A stretch of DNA of 53,491 nt from GAS188 sp035949255 (GCA_035949255.1 DASZIL010000004.1:1-53491); one strand, 5' to 3'; positions 1 through 9,851 are shown, counted from the stretch's first letter. The notes: generated by a model from the letters alone, not told the origin. Numbers and translations: made by a program.

Positions 1-1884
1 ATGCTGCTCGCCGAGCGGCCAGCGCCAACCGGCGCGTTCGATCTCGAGGCGCTGTCCCAGGCGGCGATCGGCCGCGTGCTGCGTTATGCGATCGTCGGAA
101 AAGCCGCCGGCAGGAACGTCTGGCAGGAGCAGCCGGACGAATACGCGCTCGGCTTCCCGCACGACTATCGCAACGGCAACGGGGGCGTCGACGCCGGCTA
201 CAACTATGACCGCAACGGCGACATCATCCCGGGTTCGTGCGGCGGCTTCGTCTGGATGTCGGGCGAGGATTTGCGCGAATCCGCCGACCCGACCCTCGCG
301 GCGCGGCTCTCCCGGTCGGGCCCCTTGCCGGTCAGCGGCCTTCAGGGCGTCGGCGCCTGGCAGGACCGGCCGCGCAACGCGCCACCGGTCGAGAGCTATT
401 TCATCAGCTATGCCGACGGGCCTCCCGACGACGCGGCGCGCGGGCATATGGGCGATATCGCCATCCCGCGGAACTGCGGGGCGGCTTCGCACGCCGGCCT
501 CGCGGCGCCAGTCACGCTTCCCGGCGTTGCGCCGCCGGCTCCGCCCGGAGTGGTCGCGCCCCCGACCCGGACCGGGCCGCCGCTCACTCCACCGAAAGTC
601 CGCCATCCTCCGCCGCCTCCGCCGGGCTCGTGCCAGCCGGACGAAGTGCGCCGCGTCCCTGTCGGGAGCTGCGCGCCAAGCTGCCCGCGGCCCGATGTCC
701 AGATCGGCCGCCGCTGCTGCCCGGTTGCAACGCTCGCGGCCAACGCCGAATGTTCGAACTCGGCTTGCCCGACCGGGCAGACGGCGATCGGGCCAAGCAA
801 TTTCTGTTGCGATTCGAGCCACGTCTACACCGGCTCGGGCGGCGCGCCGGCCTGCTGCGCTGGAGCGCTCGTCAACGGCCAATGCGAGCCGCCGAAGCCG
901 CCCGCTTGCCCGCCCGGTGGACCTGTAACCGCGCAATGCCCGTGCCCGAGCGGCTACGTCCAAGCCGGCGGATCGTGCTGTCTTTCGAGCAACGTCACCT
1001 CGAAAGGGGTTTGCTGCCCGCCTGGCCAGGCGCCAGGACCCCATAGGGATGCGTGCGTGCCGATCCTGCACATTCCGATCGGCAATCTCTGCTGCGCCGC
1101 GGGCCGCATCCCGACTGCGAGTGGCGTCTGCTGCGCACCCGCGAACGTGACGACGACCGGGGTCTGCTGTTCGCAGCCGCTCGATCCGTCCAATCGCGCC
1201 GCGTGCCCGGCGCGAATCCAGAGCATTCCGGCTTGTGCTCCCGGCTATTCCAGGATGCCCGACGGGAGCTGCTGCAACCAGCGGTTCGTCAGCGCCGATG
1301 GACGCTCTTGCCTCGCCGGCCGGCCGCCCTGCGGTGCAGGCGAGTTCCGCAATGCACAGGGGGTATGCGAGCGTCTCGCCCCGCCGTCGGTCGTCGTTCC
1401 CCCGCGCGTCGCCGCGCCGCCCCAATGTCCGGCCGGCGAAGCGCTGACGCGCAAGGGGCACTGCGTGCCGGTCGGCGCGCCGCCCTGTCCGCCCGGCCAA
1501 AAGCGCATGCGAAGTGGCGTTTGCGCTCCGGTGCCCCCGCCGCATTGCCCACGCGGACAAACGAGAGCCCCTGACGGCTCCTGTGCGCCGATCATCCCCT
1601 CGCCCTGTCCCCCCGGCATGACGCGCAATATCAAAGGCGTCTGCGCGCCGCTCGCGCGCCCGCTCTGCCCGCCCGGATTGGCGCGCAACCCGCGCGGAAT
1701 TTGCGTTCCGGCGCCCTGCCCGCGGGGCATGATCCGCAATCGGGCGGGCGCATGCGTGCCCTTCCCAGGTCCCGGCGTGTTTCCGCGTGCGCCGGGCGAA
1801 TTCGGTCCGCCGCGAGGTCCGGGATTCCCGGGTCCGGGAGGCGCCGGATTCGGGCCCGGCGGCGGCCTGTTTCACCCGCGATAG
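1..1884 (+). CDS. Cysteine-rich repeat protein, probably 5'-truncated
   Basis: I do not recognise this protein. The reading frame is open from the first base, so the true start is probably upstream and the product is likely longer than the 627 residues seen. Residues 1-160 look globular. The rest is Pro/Cys-rich, with about 47 cysteines in all: a middle part with repeated Cys-Cys pairs (GVCC, GSCC, NLCC types), then from about residue 470 six units of the form CPxGxxRxxxGxC, roughly 20 residues each. The end is a Gly/Pro-rich tail. Such a cysteine density suggests an exported, disulfide-stabilised protein, but no signal peptide is visible because the start is missing. Its stop codon overlaps the ribosome-binding site of the DsbA-like gene that follows, so the two are very probably co-transcribed. 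Confidence 0.6.
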   Translation: MLLAERPAPTGAFDLEALSQAAIGRVLRYAIVGKAAGRNVWQEQPDEYALGFPHDYRNGNGGVDAGYNYDRNGDIIPGSCGGFVWMSGEDLRESADPTLAARLSRSGPLPVSGLQGVGAWQDRPRNAPPVESYFISYADGPPDDAARGHMGDIAIPRNCGAASHAGLAAPVTLPGVAPPAPPGVVAPPTRTGPPLTPPKVRHPPPPPPGSCQPDEVRRVPVGSCAPSCPRPDVQIGRRCCPVATLAANAECSNSACPTGQTAIGPSNFCCDSSHVYTGSGGAPACCAGALVNGQCEPPKPPACPPGGPVTAQCPCPSGYVQAGGSCCLSSNVTSKGVCCPPGQAPGPHRDACVPILHIPIGNLCCAAGRIPTASGVCCAPANVTTTGVCCSQPLDPSNRAACPARIQSIPACAPGYSRMPDGSCCNQRFVSADGRSCLAGRPPCGAGEFRNAQGVCERLAPPSVVVPPRVAAPPQCPAGEALTRKGHCVPVGAPPCPPGQKRMRSGVCAPVPPPHCPRGQTRAPDGSCAPIIPSPCPPGMTRNIKGVCAPLARPLCPPGLARNPRGICVPAPCPRGMIRNRAGACVPFPGPGVFPRAPGEFGPPRGPGFPGPGGAGFGPGGGLFHPR

Positions 1885-1895
1885 GAGGTCAGTCC

Positions 1896-2714
1896 ATGCG
1901 ATCCATGTTTCTGCTCGTCGCCGCCTTCCTCATTTCGGTGCTCGCGCCGCCGAGCGCCTCCGCGCAAGATAGCCGCGCGGCGACCGAGGCGATCGTCAGG
2001 GACTATCTGGCCGCCCATCCGGACGAGGTGGGCGCGATCGTGAGGGACTATTTCATCAAACATCCCGAGGCGCTCAGCCAGATTCTGGCCGAGCTGATCA
2101 AGCATCGCTCGAGCGCCCCGAGTTCGGCGAGCGCGGCCGCCAAGCCCGGCCCGGATCGCGCCGCGGTCCTGGCCGGCAACGCCGCCGAGCTCTTTGCCTC
2201 GCCGCATCAGGTCACGCTCGGCGACCCGCAAGGCGACGTGACGCTGGTCGAGTTCTTCGACTACAATTGCGGCTTCTGCAAACGCGCGCTCGCGGACACG
2301 CTCGGCCTCCTGCGCGACGAGCCGCGCCTCAAGGTGGTGCTGAAGGAGTTTCCGATCCTCGGTCCTGGCTCGACCGAGGCTGCGCGCGTCGCGATTGCGG
2401 CGCGCATGCAGGACCCGGCGAAATATCTTGCCTTCCACCGGGAGCTGCTCGGCTCCCCGGGACCCGCGACCGAGCAGAAGGCGCTTGACGCGGCGAAGGA
2501 CCAGGGCTTCGACATGGCGCGGCTCGAAAAGGACATGACGAGCGACGAGGTCGCCGCCACGATCGCCGAGAACATGAAACTCGCGTCCGCGCTGGGCATC
2601 TCCGGCACGCCGAGCTATGTCATCGGCAAGGGCGTCGTCCTGGGCGCCGTCGGCGTCGACGCGCTGAAGGCGCGCATCAAGCTGGCGCGGGAGACGACGG
2701 GTTCGGCCCAGTGA
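1896..2714 (+). CDS. Exported DsbA/ScsC-like thiol-disulfide oxidoreductase
   Basis: The product is 272 residues. It begins with a clear signal peptide (hydrophobic stretch to about residue 23, ending ASA-Q). Next comes a helical N-terminal segment with the repeated theme VRDYxxxHPE, typical of the ScsC/copper-resistance N-domain, and then a DsbA-type thioredoxin fold with the active site CGFC. The cis-Pro region reads SGTPSYV. DsbA-family proteins oxidise or isomerise disulfides in the periplasm. The start at 1896 is chosen because AGGAGG at 1883-1888 sits seven bases ahead and the signal peptide starts there. The Shine-Dalgarno overlaps the stop of the upstream cysteine-rich gene, which is the obvious candidate client. 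It could act as an isomerase rather than an oxidase; the sequence does not decide. Confidence 0.9.
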   Translation: MRSMFLLVAAFLISVLAPPSASAQDSRAATEAIVRDYLAAHPDEVGAIVRDYFIKHPEALSQILAELIKHRSSAPSSASAAAKPGPDRAAVLAGNAAELFASPHQVTLGDPQGDVTLVEFFDYNCGFCKRALADTLGLLRDEPRLKVVLKEFPILGPGSTEAARVAIAARMQDPAKYLAFHRELLGSPGPATEQKALDAAKDQGFDMARLEKDMTSDEVAATIAENMKLASALGISGTPSYVIGKGVVLGAVGVDALKARIKLARETTGSAQ

Positions 2715-2841
2715 TTGGCAACGAGGCGCGTTGGTTCGGGTGAAGGTGCCGGCCCGCGCCATCGCGCCGCCCGCCGGGGCTGCGCCAAGCCCATAGTGGT
2801 GCCGGTCACAACCTCATCTGGGCCTCGCTCGCGCGGCCCGT

Positions 2842-3315
2842 TCAGCGAAACGCCACCCTCACGATCTCATAGGATTTGCCGCCGCCCGGGGTGTGCACCT
2901 CGACCGTGTCGCCGACTTTCTTGCCGATCAGGGCGCGCGCGATCGGGGAGGTGATCGACACCTTCCCGGAGCGCACATCCGCCTCTGTCTCCCCGACGAG
3001 CTGATAGATCTTCGTTTCCTCGGTGTCCTCGTCCAAAAGCTTGACGGTGGCGCCGAATTTCACGGTCTTGCCGCTGAGCTTGCTCACATCGATCACATCG
3101 GCGCGCCCGATGAGCGATTCGAGCTCCAGGATCCGCCCTTCATTATGGGATTGCGCTTCCTTGGCCGAATGATATTCGGCGTTCTCGGACAAATCGCCGA
3201 GGGAACGCGCGTCGGAGATCGCCTGAATGATGCGCGGGCGCTCTTCCTGCTGGCGCGTCTTGAGCTCGGTTTCCAAAGCGAGATAACCCGCTTGGGTCAT
3301 CGGCACCTTGTCCAT
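2842..3315 (-). CDS. greA: Transcription elongation factor GreA
   Basis: The 157-residue protein has the normal GreA length and order. An N-terminal antiparallel coiled coil (about residues 1-75, starting MDKVPMTQAGYLALETEL) enters the RNA polymerase secondary channel. A C-terminal FKBP-like domain (about 80-157) follows, with the family features TVKLLDEDTEE and SPIARALIGKKVGD. GreA stimulates cleavage of backtracked RNA to rescue stalled polymerase. It lies about 100 bases downstream of carB on the same strand, a frequent alphaproteobacterial arrangement, so the two may share a transcript. Confidence 0.97.
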   Translation of the reverse strand: MDKVPMTQAGYLALETELKTRQQEERPRIIQAISDARSLGDLSENAEYHSAKEAQSHNEGRILELESLIGRADVIDVSKLSGKTVKFGATVKLLDEDTEETKIYQLVGETEADVRSGKVSITSPIARALIGKKVGDTVEVHTPGGGKSYEIVRVAFR

Positions 3316-3414
3316 GGCAGCGTCGTCCTTTCAGCAAAGCTCACCGCTCCCCCGGGTGGGGGAACGAGCCGTTTTCGTGTCCAGAAACGCGCCGAGGCGA
3401 AAATGACCCGCGCC

Positions 3415-6400
3415 CTAAGGGCCGCGGACATAGTCCTGCAGCGCGCGTACGCCGATGTCGCCGCTCAGGAATGACCTTACCCCCCTCGCGGCGGCGACAG
3501 CACCTGCTAGGGTGGTATAATAGGGCACTTTATGCAAGAGGGCCGCCCGTCGCAACGAGCGGGAATCGCCGAGAGCCTGGGCACCCTCGGTTGTATTGAA
3601 CACCAGATGCACGTCGCCGTTCTTGATGGCGTCGACGACGTGCGGCCGGCCTTCCAGAACTTTGTTCACCCTTTGCGCCGGCACGCCCTCGGCCTCCAGA
3701 AACCGCTGGGTCCCCCCAGTGGCTAGGATCTTGAAGCCCAGCTGATGCAGGAGCTTCACCGACGGCACGATACGGGGCTTGTCGGCGTCGCGCACCGACA
3801 CGAAAACCGTCCCGGAACGCGGCACTTTCGAGCCCGCGCCGAGCTGGCTCTTGGCGAAAGCGGCGTCGAAATCGGCATCGAGGCCGATGACCTCGCCGGT
3901 CGAGCGCATCTCGGGACCGAGGAGGACGTCGACCCCGGGGAAGCGCGCGAAGGGAAACACCGATTCCTTCACGCCCACATGGCCAAGCCGCCTTTGGACG
4001 AGCGCGAATGAGGAAAGGCTTTCGCCTCCCATCACCCGCGCCGCGATCTTCGCGACCGGCACGCCAGTCACCTTGGCGACGAAGGGCACGGTACGCGAGG
4101 CGCGCGGATTGACCTCGAGCACATGGATGACGCCGTCCTTGATCGCGTATTGCACATTCATCAGGCCGCCGACATTGAGCGCAAGGGCGAGCTTGCGCGT
4201 TTGCGTCTCGAGCTCGGCGACCGTCGCGGGATCGAGCGAATAAGGGGGGAGGGAACAGGCCGAATCGCCTGAATGGATCCCCGCCTCCTCGATATGCTCC
4301 ATGATGCCGGCCACATAGGTCGTCGTGCCATCCGAGAGGCAATCCACATCGACCTCGATGGCGTCGGTGAGATAACGGTCGAAAAGCAGCGGGTTCTTGC
4401 CGAGGAGCGTATTGATCTGCCCCGTCTTGTCGTTCGGATAGCGGGCCTTGATCTCCTCCGGCACGAGGCTCGGCAAGGTGCCGAGGAGATAATCGTCGAA
4501 GCTTCGCTCGTCATGGATGATCGCCATGGCGCGCCCACCCAGCACATACGAGGGGCGCACCACGAGCGGAAAGCCGAGATCGGCGGTGACCAGGCGGCTC
4601 TGCTCGACCGAATAGGCGATGCCGTTCTTCGGCTGCTTCAAATTGAGCTTGTCGAGCAAGCGCTTGAAACGGTCACGATCCTCGGCGAGGTCGATGGCGT
4701 CCGGCGACGTGCCGAGGATCGGCACGCCGGCCTCTTCCAAAGGCCTTGCGAGCTTGAGCGGTGTCTGTCCGCCGAATTGCACGATGACTCCGTGCAGCGT
4801 GCCGTTCTGGCGCTCCTCGTCGATGATCTCGAGCACGTCCTCCCCGGTGAGCGGCTCGAAATAAAGCCGGTCCGAAGTGTCGTAATCGGTCGACACCGTC
4901 TCCGGATTGCAATTGATCATGATGGTCTCGAAGCCGGCCTCCTTGAGCGCGAAGGCGGCGTGGCAGCAGCAGTAGTCGAACTCGATGCCTTGGCCGATCC
5001 GATTGGGTCCACCACCGAGAATCACGACTTTGCGCCTCGCCGAAGGCCGCGCTTCGTCGCGCGTCTTGCCCGCGAAAGGCGGCGCGTAGCAGGAATACAT
5101 ATAGGCGGTAGGCGAGGCGAATTCGGCGGCGCAAGTGTCGATGCGCTTGAAGACGGGCCTCACTCCGAGGGCAAGCCGCGTCTCTTTCGCCTCAGTTTCA
5201 CTTGTGCCGGAAAGCACCGCGAGCCTCGCGTCCGAGAAGCCCATCGCCTTGAGGGCGCGGAAGGCGCCAGGCGTCGTCGGCAGGCCATGCGCCTTGATCC
5301 GCGCCTCAGTCCGCACGATCTCGCCGATGCGCGCCAGGAACCAGGGATCGATGCGGCAAGCCTCGAAGATCTCCGACGGGTCCATCCCAAGCCGTATCGC
5401 CTGGGCGACCTTGAGCAGGCGATCCGGCGTCGGCGTGCCGATCGCGGCGCGGATGGCGTTGTGGTCGTCGCCCACGCCGAGCCCCGGAATCTCGATCTCG
5501 TCTAAGCCGGTGAGCCCGGTCTCGAGGGACCGCAGCGCTTTTTGCAGCGATTCGGCGAAGCTTCGACCGACCGCCATCACCTCGCCGACGGATTTCATCG
5601 AGGTCGTCAGCACCGGGTCAGCGCCCGGGAATTTCTCGAAGGTGAAGCGCGGGATCTTGGTGACGATGTAATCGATGCTCGGCTCGAACGAGGCCGGCGT
5701 CGGGCCTCCGGTGATGTCGTTCTCGATCTCGTCGAGCGTGTAGCCGACCGCGAGCTTGGCGGCGACCTTGGCGATCGGGAATCCCGTCGCCTTGGAGGCG
5801 AGGGCCGAGGAGCGCGAGACGCGAGGGTTCATCTCGATGATGATCATGCGCCCATTCGCCGGATTGATCGCGAATTGCACATTCGAGCCGCCGGTGTCGA
5901 CGCCGATCTCGCGCAGCACCGCGATCGAGGCGTCGCGCATGCGCTGATATTCCTTGTCGGTGAGTGTGAGCGCCGGTGCGACGGTGATCGAGTCCCCCGT
6001 ATGCACGCCCATGGGGTCGACGTTCTCGATCGAACAGACGATGATGCAATTGTCCGCCCGGTCGCGGACCACCTCCATCTCGAATTCCTTCCAGCCGGCG
6101 ACGCTCTCCTCGATCAGGACCTCATTGGTCGGCGAGGCGTCGATGCCGCGCTCCATGGCGACGAAGAATTCCTCGCGGTTATAGGCGACGCCGCCGCCCG
6201 TGCCGCCGAGCGTGTAGGAGGGGCGGATCACCGCCGGCAAGCCCACGTAATCGAGCGTCTGGAGCGCATTCGCATAGGCGTCCGGCGACAGTTCCATCAC
6301 CGGCTCGTTGTTCTCGTCATAGATCGGCTTGCCGCGCTCGTCCTTCTTCTGGCGCAACGAGCCCTTGAGCGTGCGGCCGCGCGGCACGTCGAGGCCGATC

Positions 6401-6828
6401 TTGATCATCGCCTGGCGAAAGAGCTCGCGATCCTCCGCCTTGTCGATCGCTTCGGCGGAGGCGCCGATGAGCTCGACGCCGAATTTTTCGAGAACGCCCA
6501 TTCGCTTGAGCGAGAGCGCGCAATTGAGCGCCGTCTGTCCGCCCATGGTGGGGAGAAGCGCGAAGCCGCCCGGCGCCGAATGGCGCTCGGCCTCGATGAT
6601 CTTCGCCACGATCTGCGGGGTGATCGGCTCGACATAGGTGCGGTCGGCGAGATCGGGATCGGTCATGATCGTCGCCGGATTGGAATTCACCAGCACGACG
6701 CGATAGCCCTCGGCCTTGAGCGCCTTGCAGGCTTGCGTTCCCGAATAGTCGAACTCACAGGCCTGTCCGATCACGATCGGTCCCGCGCCGATGATCAGGA
6801 TCGTCGAGATGTCGGTACGTTTGGGCAT
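3415..6828 (-). CDS. carB: Carbamoyl-phosphate synthase large subunit
   Basis: The protein is 1137 residues, a little longer than the usual 1070-1100. CarB makes carbamoyl phosphate from ammonia (delivered by CarA), bicarbonate and two ATP, for arginine and pyrimidine synthesis. Both halves have ATP-grasp synthetase domains: the first opens with IGAGPIVIGQACEFDYSG, the second with LGGGPNRIGQGIEFDYCC. The C-terminal MGS-like allosteric domain (about the last 140 residues) contains ILATGGTQRFLEAEGVP. An insertion after GRTLKGSL in the first half (KKDERGKPIYDENNEP) accounts for some of the extra length. The start at 6828 (MPKRTDIS) matches the family; the frame stays open further upstream but that stretch is not CarB-like. 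carA is not in the window. Confidence 0.98.
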   Translation of the reverse strand: MPKRTDISTILIIGAGPIVIGQACEFDYSGTQACKALKAEGYRVVLVNSNPATIMTDPDLADRTYVEPITPQIVAKIIEAERHSAPGGFALLPTMGGQTALNCALSLKRMGVLEKFGVELIGASAEAIDKAEDRELFRQAMIKIGLDVPRGRTLKGSLRQKKDERGKPIYDENNEPVMELSPDAYANALQTLDYVGLPAVIRPSYTLGGTGGGVAYNREEFFVAMERGIDASPTNEVLIEESVAGWKEFEMEVVRDRADNCIIVCSIENVDPMGVHTGDSITVAPALTLTDKEYQRMRDASIAVLREIGVDTGGSNVQFAINPANGRMIIIEMNPRVSRSSALASKATGFPIAKVAAKLAVGYTLDEIENDITGGPTPASFEPSIDYIVTKIPRFTFEKFPGADPVLTTSMKSVGEVMAVGRSFAESLQKALRSLETGLTGLDEIEIPGLGVGDDHNAIRAAIGTPTPDRLLKVAQAIRLGMDPSEIFEACRIDPWFLARIGEIVRTEARIKAHGLPTTPGAFRALKAMGFSDARLAVLSGTSETEAKETRLALGVRPVFKRIDTCAAEFASPTAYMYSCYAPPFAGKTRDEARPSARRKVVILGGGPNRIGQGIEFDYCCCHAAFALKEAGFETIMINCNPETVSTDYDTSDRLYFEPLTGEDVLEIIDEERQNGTLHGVIVQFGGQTPLKLARPLEEAGVPILGTSPDAIDLAEDRDRFKRLLDKLNLKQPKNGIAYSVEQSRLVTADLGFPLVVRPSYVLGGRAMAIIHDERSFDDYLLGTLPSLVPEEIKARYPNDKTGQINTLLGKNPLLFDRYLTDAIEVDVDCLSDGTTTYVAGIMEHIEEAGIHSGDSACSLPPYSLDPATVAELETQTRKLALALNVGGLMNVQYAIKDGVIHVLEVNPRASRTVPFVAKVTGVPVAKIAARVMGGESLSSFALVQRRLGHVGVKESVFPFARFPGVDVLLGPEMRSTGEVIGLDADFDAAFAKSQLGAGSKVPRSGTVFVSVRDADKPRIVPSVKLLHQLGFKILATGGTQRFLEAEGVPAQRVNKVLEGRPHVVDAIKNGDVHLVFNTTEGAQALGDSRSLRRAALLHKVPYYTTLAGAVAAARGVRSFLSGDIGVRALQDYVRGP

Positions 6829-7066
6829 GGGGATCCAAGGGACAAATCGGGCCTGGCCGCGCGCCGATCCTTGCGGCGCGCCGCGGCGACAGGATTCACG
6901 CGAGGTTTGGGCTGGCGCGGCTCTATAGCGGGGTTGACGCAGAGAGGGAAGGCCCGCGCCGGCCCTGCCGGCCATGGGGACCGCGAGAGTGAGGCACGCT
7001 TTCGATTGCCATTCCCTCCGGTTTTCGTCTTATGGCAAGAGAGCTTACCGAAACGAGCTTATCGCG

Positions 7067-8017
7067 ATGAGCCTCTTTCTCCTGCGGCGAACGGTGGTTT
7101 TCGCGGCGACGCTCGCCGGCGCCTCGGTCGTCATCTTCCTCGTGCTCGACATCTTGCCGGGAAATGCCGCGCTTACCATCCTGGGCCCCGATGCCCCCTC
7201 GGACGCGGTCGCCGCGCTCTCCCACAAGCTCGGCCTCGATCAGCCGGCCTTGGCGCGCTATTTCGCCTGGATCTTCGGGCTCCTCTCGGGCGATCTCGGC
7301 GTGAGTTACGCCTATGACACGCCGGTCGCGGAGCTCATTCTCGGCGGCCTCAGCGTCAGCTTGCCGCTCGCGGTGATGGCGATGGCGCTCACCGCGCTCA
7401 TCGCCTTGTCGCTCGGGATCTTTGCGGCGCTGCGCCACAACAGCGTCCTCGACACCGGCGTCATGGGGATGAGCCAGATCGGCATCGCCATCCCGAATTT
7501 CTGGTTCGCGATCCTGCTCATCCTCCTCTTCGCGGTGCGCTTGCACTGGTTTGCGGCGGGCGGCTTCCCGGGCTGGGGCGAGGGGGCGCTCACGGCCTTG
7601 CGCGCCCTCATCCTGCCCGCGGTCGCGCTCGCGGTGGTGCAGGCCGCGATCCTGGCTCGGGTGACGCGCTCCTCGATCATCGAGGTGATGCGGGAGGATT
7701 TCGTCCGCACCGCGCGCGCGAAGGGGCTCACGCGCCGTGCCGCCTTGTGGCGCCACGTGCTGCGCAACGCCATGATTCCGGTCGTCACGATCATGGGCCT
7801 GCAATTCGCCAATCTGATCGCCGGCACGGTGGTGATCGAGAACGTCTTCTATCTGCCGGGCCTCGGCCGCCTCATCTTCCAGGCGATCAACAACCGGGAC
7901 CTGATCGTGGTGCGCGATTGCGTCATGCTGCTCGCGGCCCTCGTGGTCGCGGTGAACTTCGCGATCGACCTCGTCTATGTGACGATCGACCCTCGGCTGA
8001 AGGTGCAGGCGCCATGA
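7067..8017 (+). CDS. ABC transporter permease, DppB/OppB family
   Basis: The 316-residue inner-membrane protein has a first transmembrane helix at residues 9-30, the extracytoplasmic loop typical of DppB, and five more helices. The cytoplasmic coupling loop (EAA motif region) reads VRTARAKGLTRRAALWRHVLRNA. With the next gene it would form the translocation channel of a peptide, opine or related solute importer. I chose the ATG at 7067 (MSLFLLRR) because it places the first helix at the N-terminus as in homologues; the preceding bases carry no strong ribosome-binding site. The stop overlaps the next start as ATGA. This is the first gene of a four-gene operon divergent from carB. Confidence 0.93.
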   Translation: MSLFLLRRTVVFAATLAGASVVIFLVLDILPGNAALTILGPDAPSDAVAALSHKLGLDQPALARYFAWIFGLLSGDLGVSYAYDTPVAELILGGLSVSLPLAVMAMALTALIALSLGIFAALRHNSVLDTGVMGMSQIGIAIPNFWFAILLILLFAVRLHWFAAGGFPGWGEGALTALRALILPAVALAVVQAAILARVTRSSIIEVMREDFVRTARAKGLTRRAALWRHVLRNAMIPVVTIMGLQFANLIAGTVVIENVFYLPGLGRLIFQAINNRDLIVVRDCVMLLAALVVAVNFAIDLVYVTIDPRLKVQAP

Positions 8018-8859
8018 TTGCCGGGATCAGCTTCGAGCGCCGCGCCTTGCGCCATCCGAGCTTCGCGATCGGCTCGGCGCTCATCCTCCTGCTTCTGGCG
8101 ACGGCCGTGGTTTCGCTCATCTGGACGCCCTGGCCGCCCGGCGAGCTGGACATCCCCCACAAGCTCGCGCTCCCTTCGGCGGCGCATCTCTTCGGCACCG
8201 ATTCGCTTGGGCGCGACGTCGCTTCCCTGATCATGGCGGGAGCGCGCAACTCCATCCTCGTGGGCGTGATCGCGGTGGCGATCGGCCTCGTCATCGGCAC
8301 GGCGGTCGGCACGCTCGCCGCCGCGGCGAAGGGTTGGGTGGAGGAGGTGGCGATGCGGCTCTCCGATTTCACCTTCGCTTTTCCGGCCATACTTTCCGCC
8401 ATCATGCTCACCGCGCTCTTCGGTCCCGGCATCGTCAACTCGATCATTGCGATCGGCATCTTCAACATCCCGGTCTTCGCGCGCGTCACGCGCGCCTCGG
8501 CGAATTCGGTGTGGACGCGCGAGTTCATCCTCGCGGCCCGTGTCGCCGGCAAGAACCGGTTGCAGATCACGCTCGAGCATGTTCTGCCCAATATCCTGCC
8601 CGTGATCATCGTCCAGGCGACGATTCAATTCGCGACCGCGATCCTCGCCGAAGCCGCGCTTTCCTATCTCGGCCTCGGCACGCAACCGCCTCAACCCTCC
8701 TGGGGACGCATGCTGAACGAGGCGCAGACGCTCATGTTCCAGGCGCCGCGGCTCGCCATTTACCCGGGCATTGCCATCGCGCTCTCGGTGCTCGGCCTCA
8801 ACCTCGTGGGCGACGGGTTGCGCGACCTCCTCGACCCGCGCCTGGCGCGGCAACGCTGA
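8014..8859 (+). CDS. ABC transporter permease, DppC/OppC family
   Basis: This 281-residue permease has the DppC signature after the first helix, LFGTDSLGRDVASLIMAGARNSI. Its coupling loop reads REFILAARVAGKNRLQITLEHVLPN, and the family C-terminal region LSYLGLGTQPPQPSWGRML is present. Six transmembrane segments are expected. It pairs with the DppB-type permease, whose stop codon it overlaps by four bases, which implies translational coupling. The substrate cannot be told from the permeases alone. Confidence 0.93.
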   Translation: MIAGISFERRALRHPSFAIGSALILLLLATAVVSLIWTPWPPGELDIPHKLALPSAAHLFGTDSLGRDVASLIMAGARNSILVGVIAVAIGLVIGTAVGTLAAAAKGWVEEVAMRLSDFTFAFPAILSAIMLTALFGPGIVNSIIAIGIFNIPVFARVTRASANSVWTREFILAARVAGKNRLQITLEHVLPNILPVIIVQATIQFATAILAEAALSYLGLGTQPPQPSWGRMLNEAQTLMFQAPRLAIYPGIAIALSVLGLNLVGDGLRDLLDPRLARQR

Positions 8860-8873
8860 TCATTCCCTTAAAG

Positions 8874-9851
8874 ATGGCTCTTCTCGAACTCGACGATCTC
8901 ACCGTGACCTTGAGCACCGCGCGCGGGCCGGCCAAGGCGGTGCGCGGGGTGAGCTTCGCACTCGACCGGGGCGAGACGCTCGGACTCGTGGGCGAATCAG
9001 GCTCGGGCAAATCGATGACCGCGCTCGCCATTCTCGGGTTGTTGCCGGAGGGCGCGAGAACCTCCGGGCGGCTCCGTTTCGAGGGACGCGAGCTTTTGAC
9101 CCTCGACGAGGCAGAACTCTGCCGCATCCGCGGCGACCGCATCGGCGTCGTCTTCCAGGAACCGATGACGGCGCTCAACCCTCTCCACAGCATCGGGCGC
9201 CAGGTCGCGGAGACGTTGATGCTGCATCGGGGCATGAGCGCGGGAGCGTCGCGACGAGAGGCCATTCGCCTCCTCGACCGCGTCGGCATTCCCGACGCGG
9301 CGCGCCGTGTCGATGCCTATCCGCATCAATTCTCCGGCGGCCAGCGTCAGCGCGTCACCATCGCCATCGCGCTCGCTTGCGGGCCGGATATTCTCATCGC
9401 CGACGAGCCGACAACCGCGCTCGACGTGACCATTCAGCGCCAGATCCTCGATCTGATCGCCGGCCTTGTCGAGGAGGACGGGATGGCGCTCATTTTGATC
9501 TCGCACGACCTCGGCGTGATCGCCGAGAATGTCGAGCGCACGCTCGTGATGTATGGAGGTGCCCTCGTCGAGGAGGGGCCGACGGACGAGGTGTTCGCCA
9601 GACCCTCGCATCCTTACACGCAAGGCTTGTTCGGCGCCCGGCCGAGGCTCGGCGTCGGGCGCGGCACGAAGCTTGCGACCATCAAGGGCACGGTGCCCGA
9701 GCTTGCCGATATGCCGCCTGGATGTCCTTTCGCCGGGCGTTGCCCCCTCACCATCGCGGCTTGCGACGCGGCGCTGCCTGGTCCCGTCGAGCTCTCGCCC
9801 TCCCATGCGGCGCGCTGCATCAGGCTCGATGTCGCCTTGGGGGTCTCATGA
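8874..9851 (+). CDS. Oligopeptide/dipeptide-type ABC ATPase, DppD-like
   Basis: The 325-residue ATPase has Walker A GESGSGKS, the Q-loop in VVFQEPMTALNP, the ABC signature SGGQRQR, Walker B ILIADEPTTALD and the switch histidine in LISHDLGV. The C-terminal extension with spaced cysteines (CPFAGRCP, then two more) is the oligopeptide/dipeptide-transporter C-terminal domain, which in relatives can hold an iron-sulfur cluster. It powers import together with the following ATPase. It starts 14 bases after the DppC-type gene and its stop overlaps the next start. Confidence 0.94.
   Translation: MALLELDDLTVTLSTARGPAKAVRGVSFALDRGETLGLVGESGSGKSMTALAILGLLPEGARTSGRLRFEGRELLTLDEAELCRIRGDRIGVVFQEPMTALNPLHSIGRQVAETLMLHRGMSAGASRREAIRLLDRVGIPDAARRVDAYPHQFSGGQRQRVTIAIALACGPDILIADEPTTALDVTIQRQILDLIAGLVEEDGMALILISHDLGVIAENVERTLVMYGGALVEEGPTDEVFARPSHPYTQGLFGARPRLGVGRGTKLATIKGTVPELADMPPGCPFAGRCPLTIAACDAALPGPVELSPSHAARCIRLDVALGVS

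Noticed and set aside
2820..2839. GGGCC...GGCCC hairpin downstream of greA considered as a terminator
   Set aside because: Only five base pairs, a long loop and no T-run on either strand.
5542..7317. Plus-strand open frame of 591 codons antisense to carB
   Set aside because: The whole frame is explained as a shadow of carB; the translation is Arg/Asp/Leu-rich without domains.
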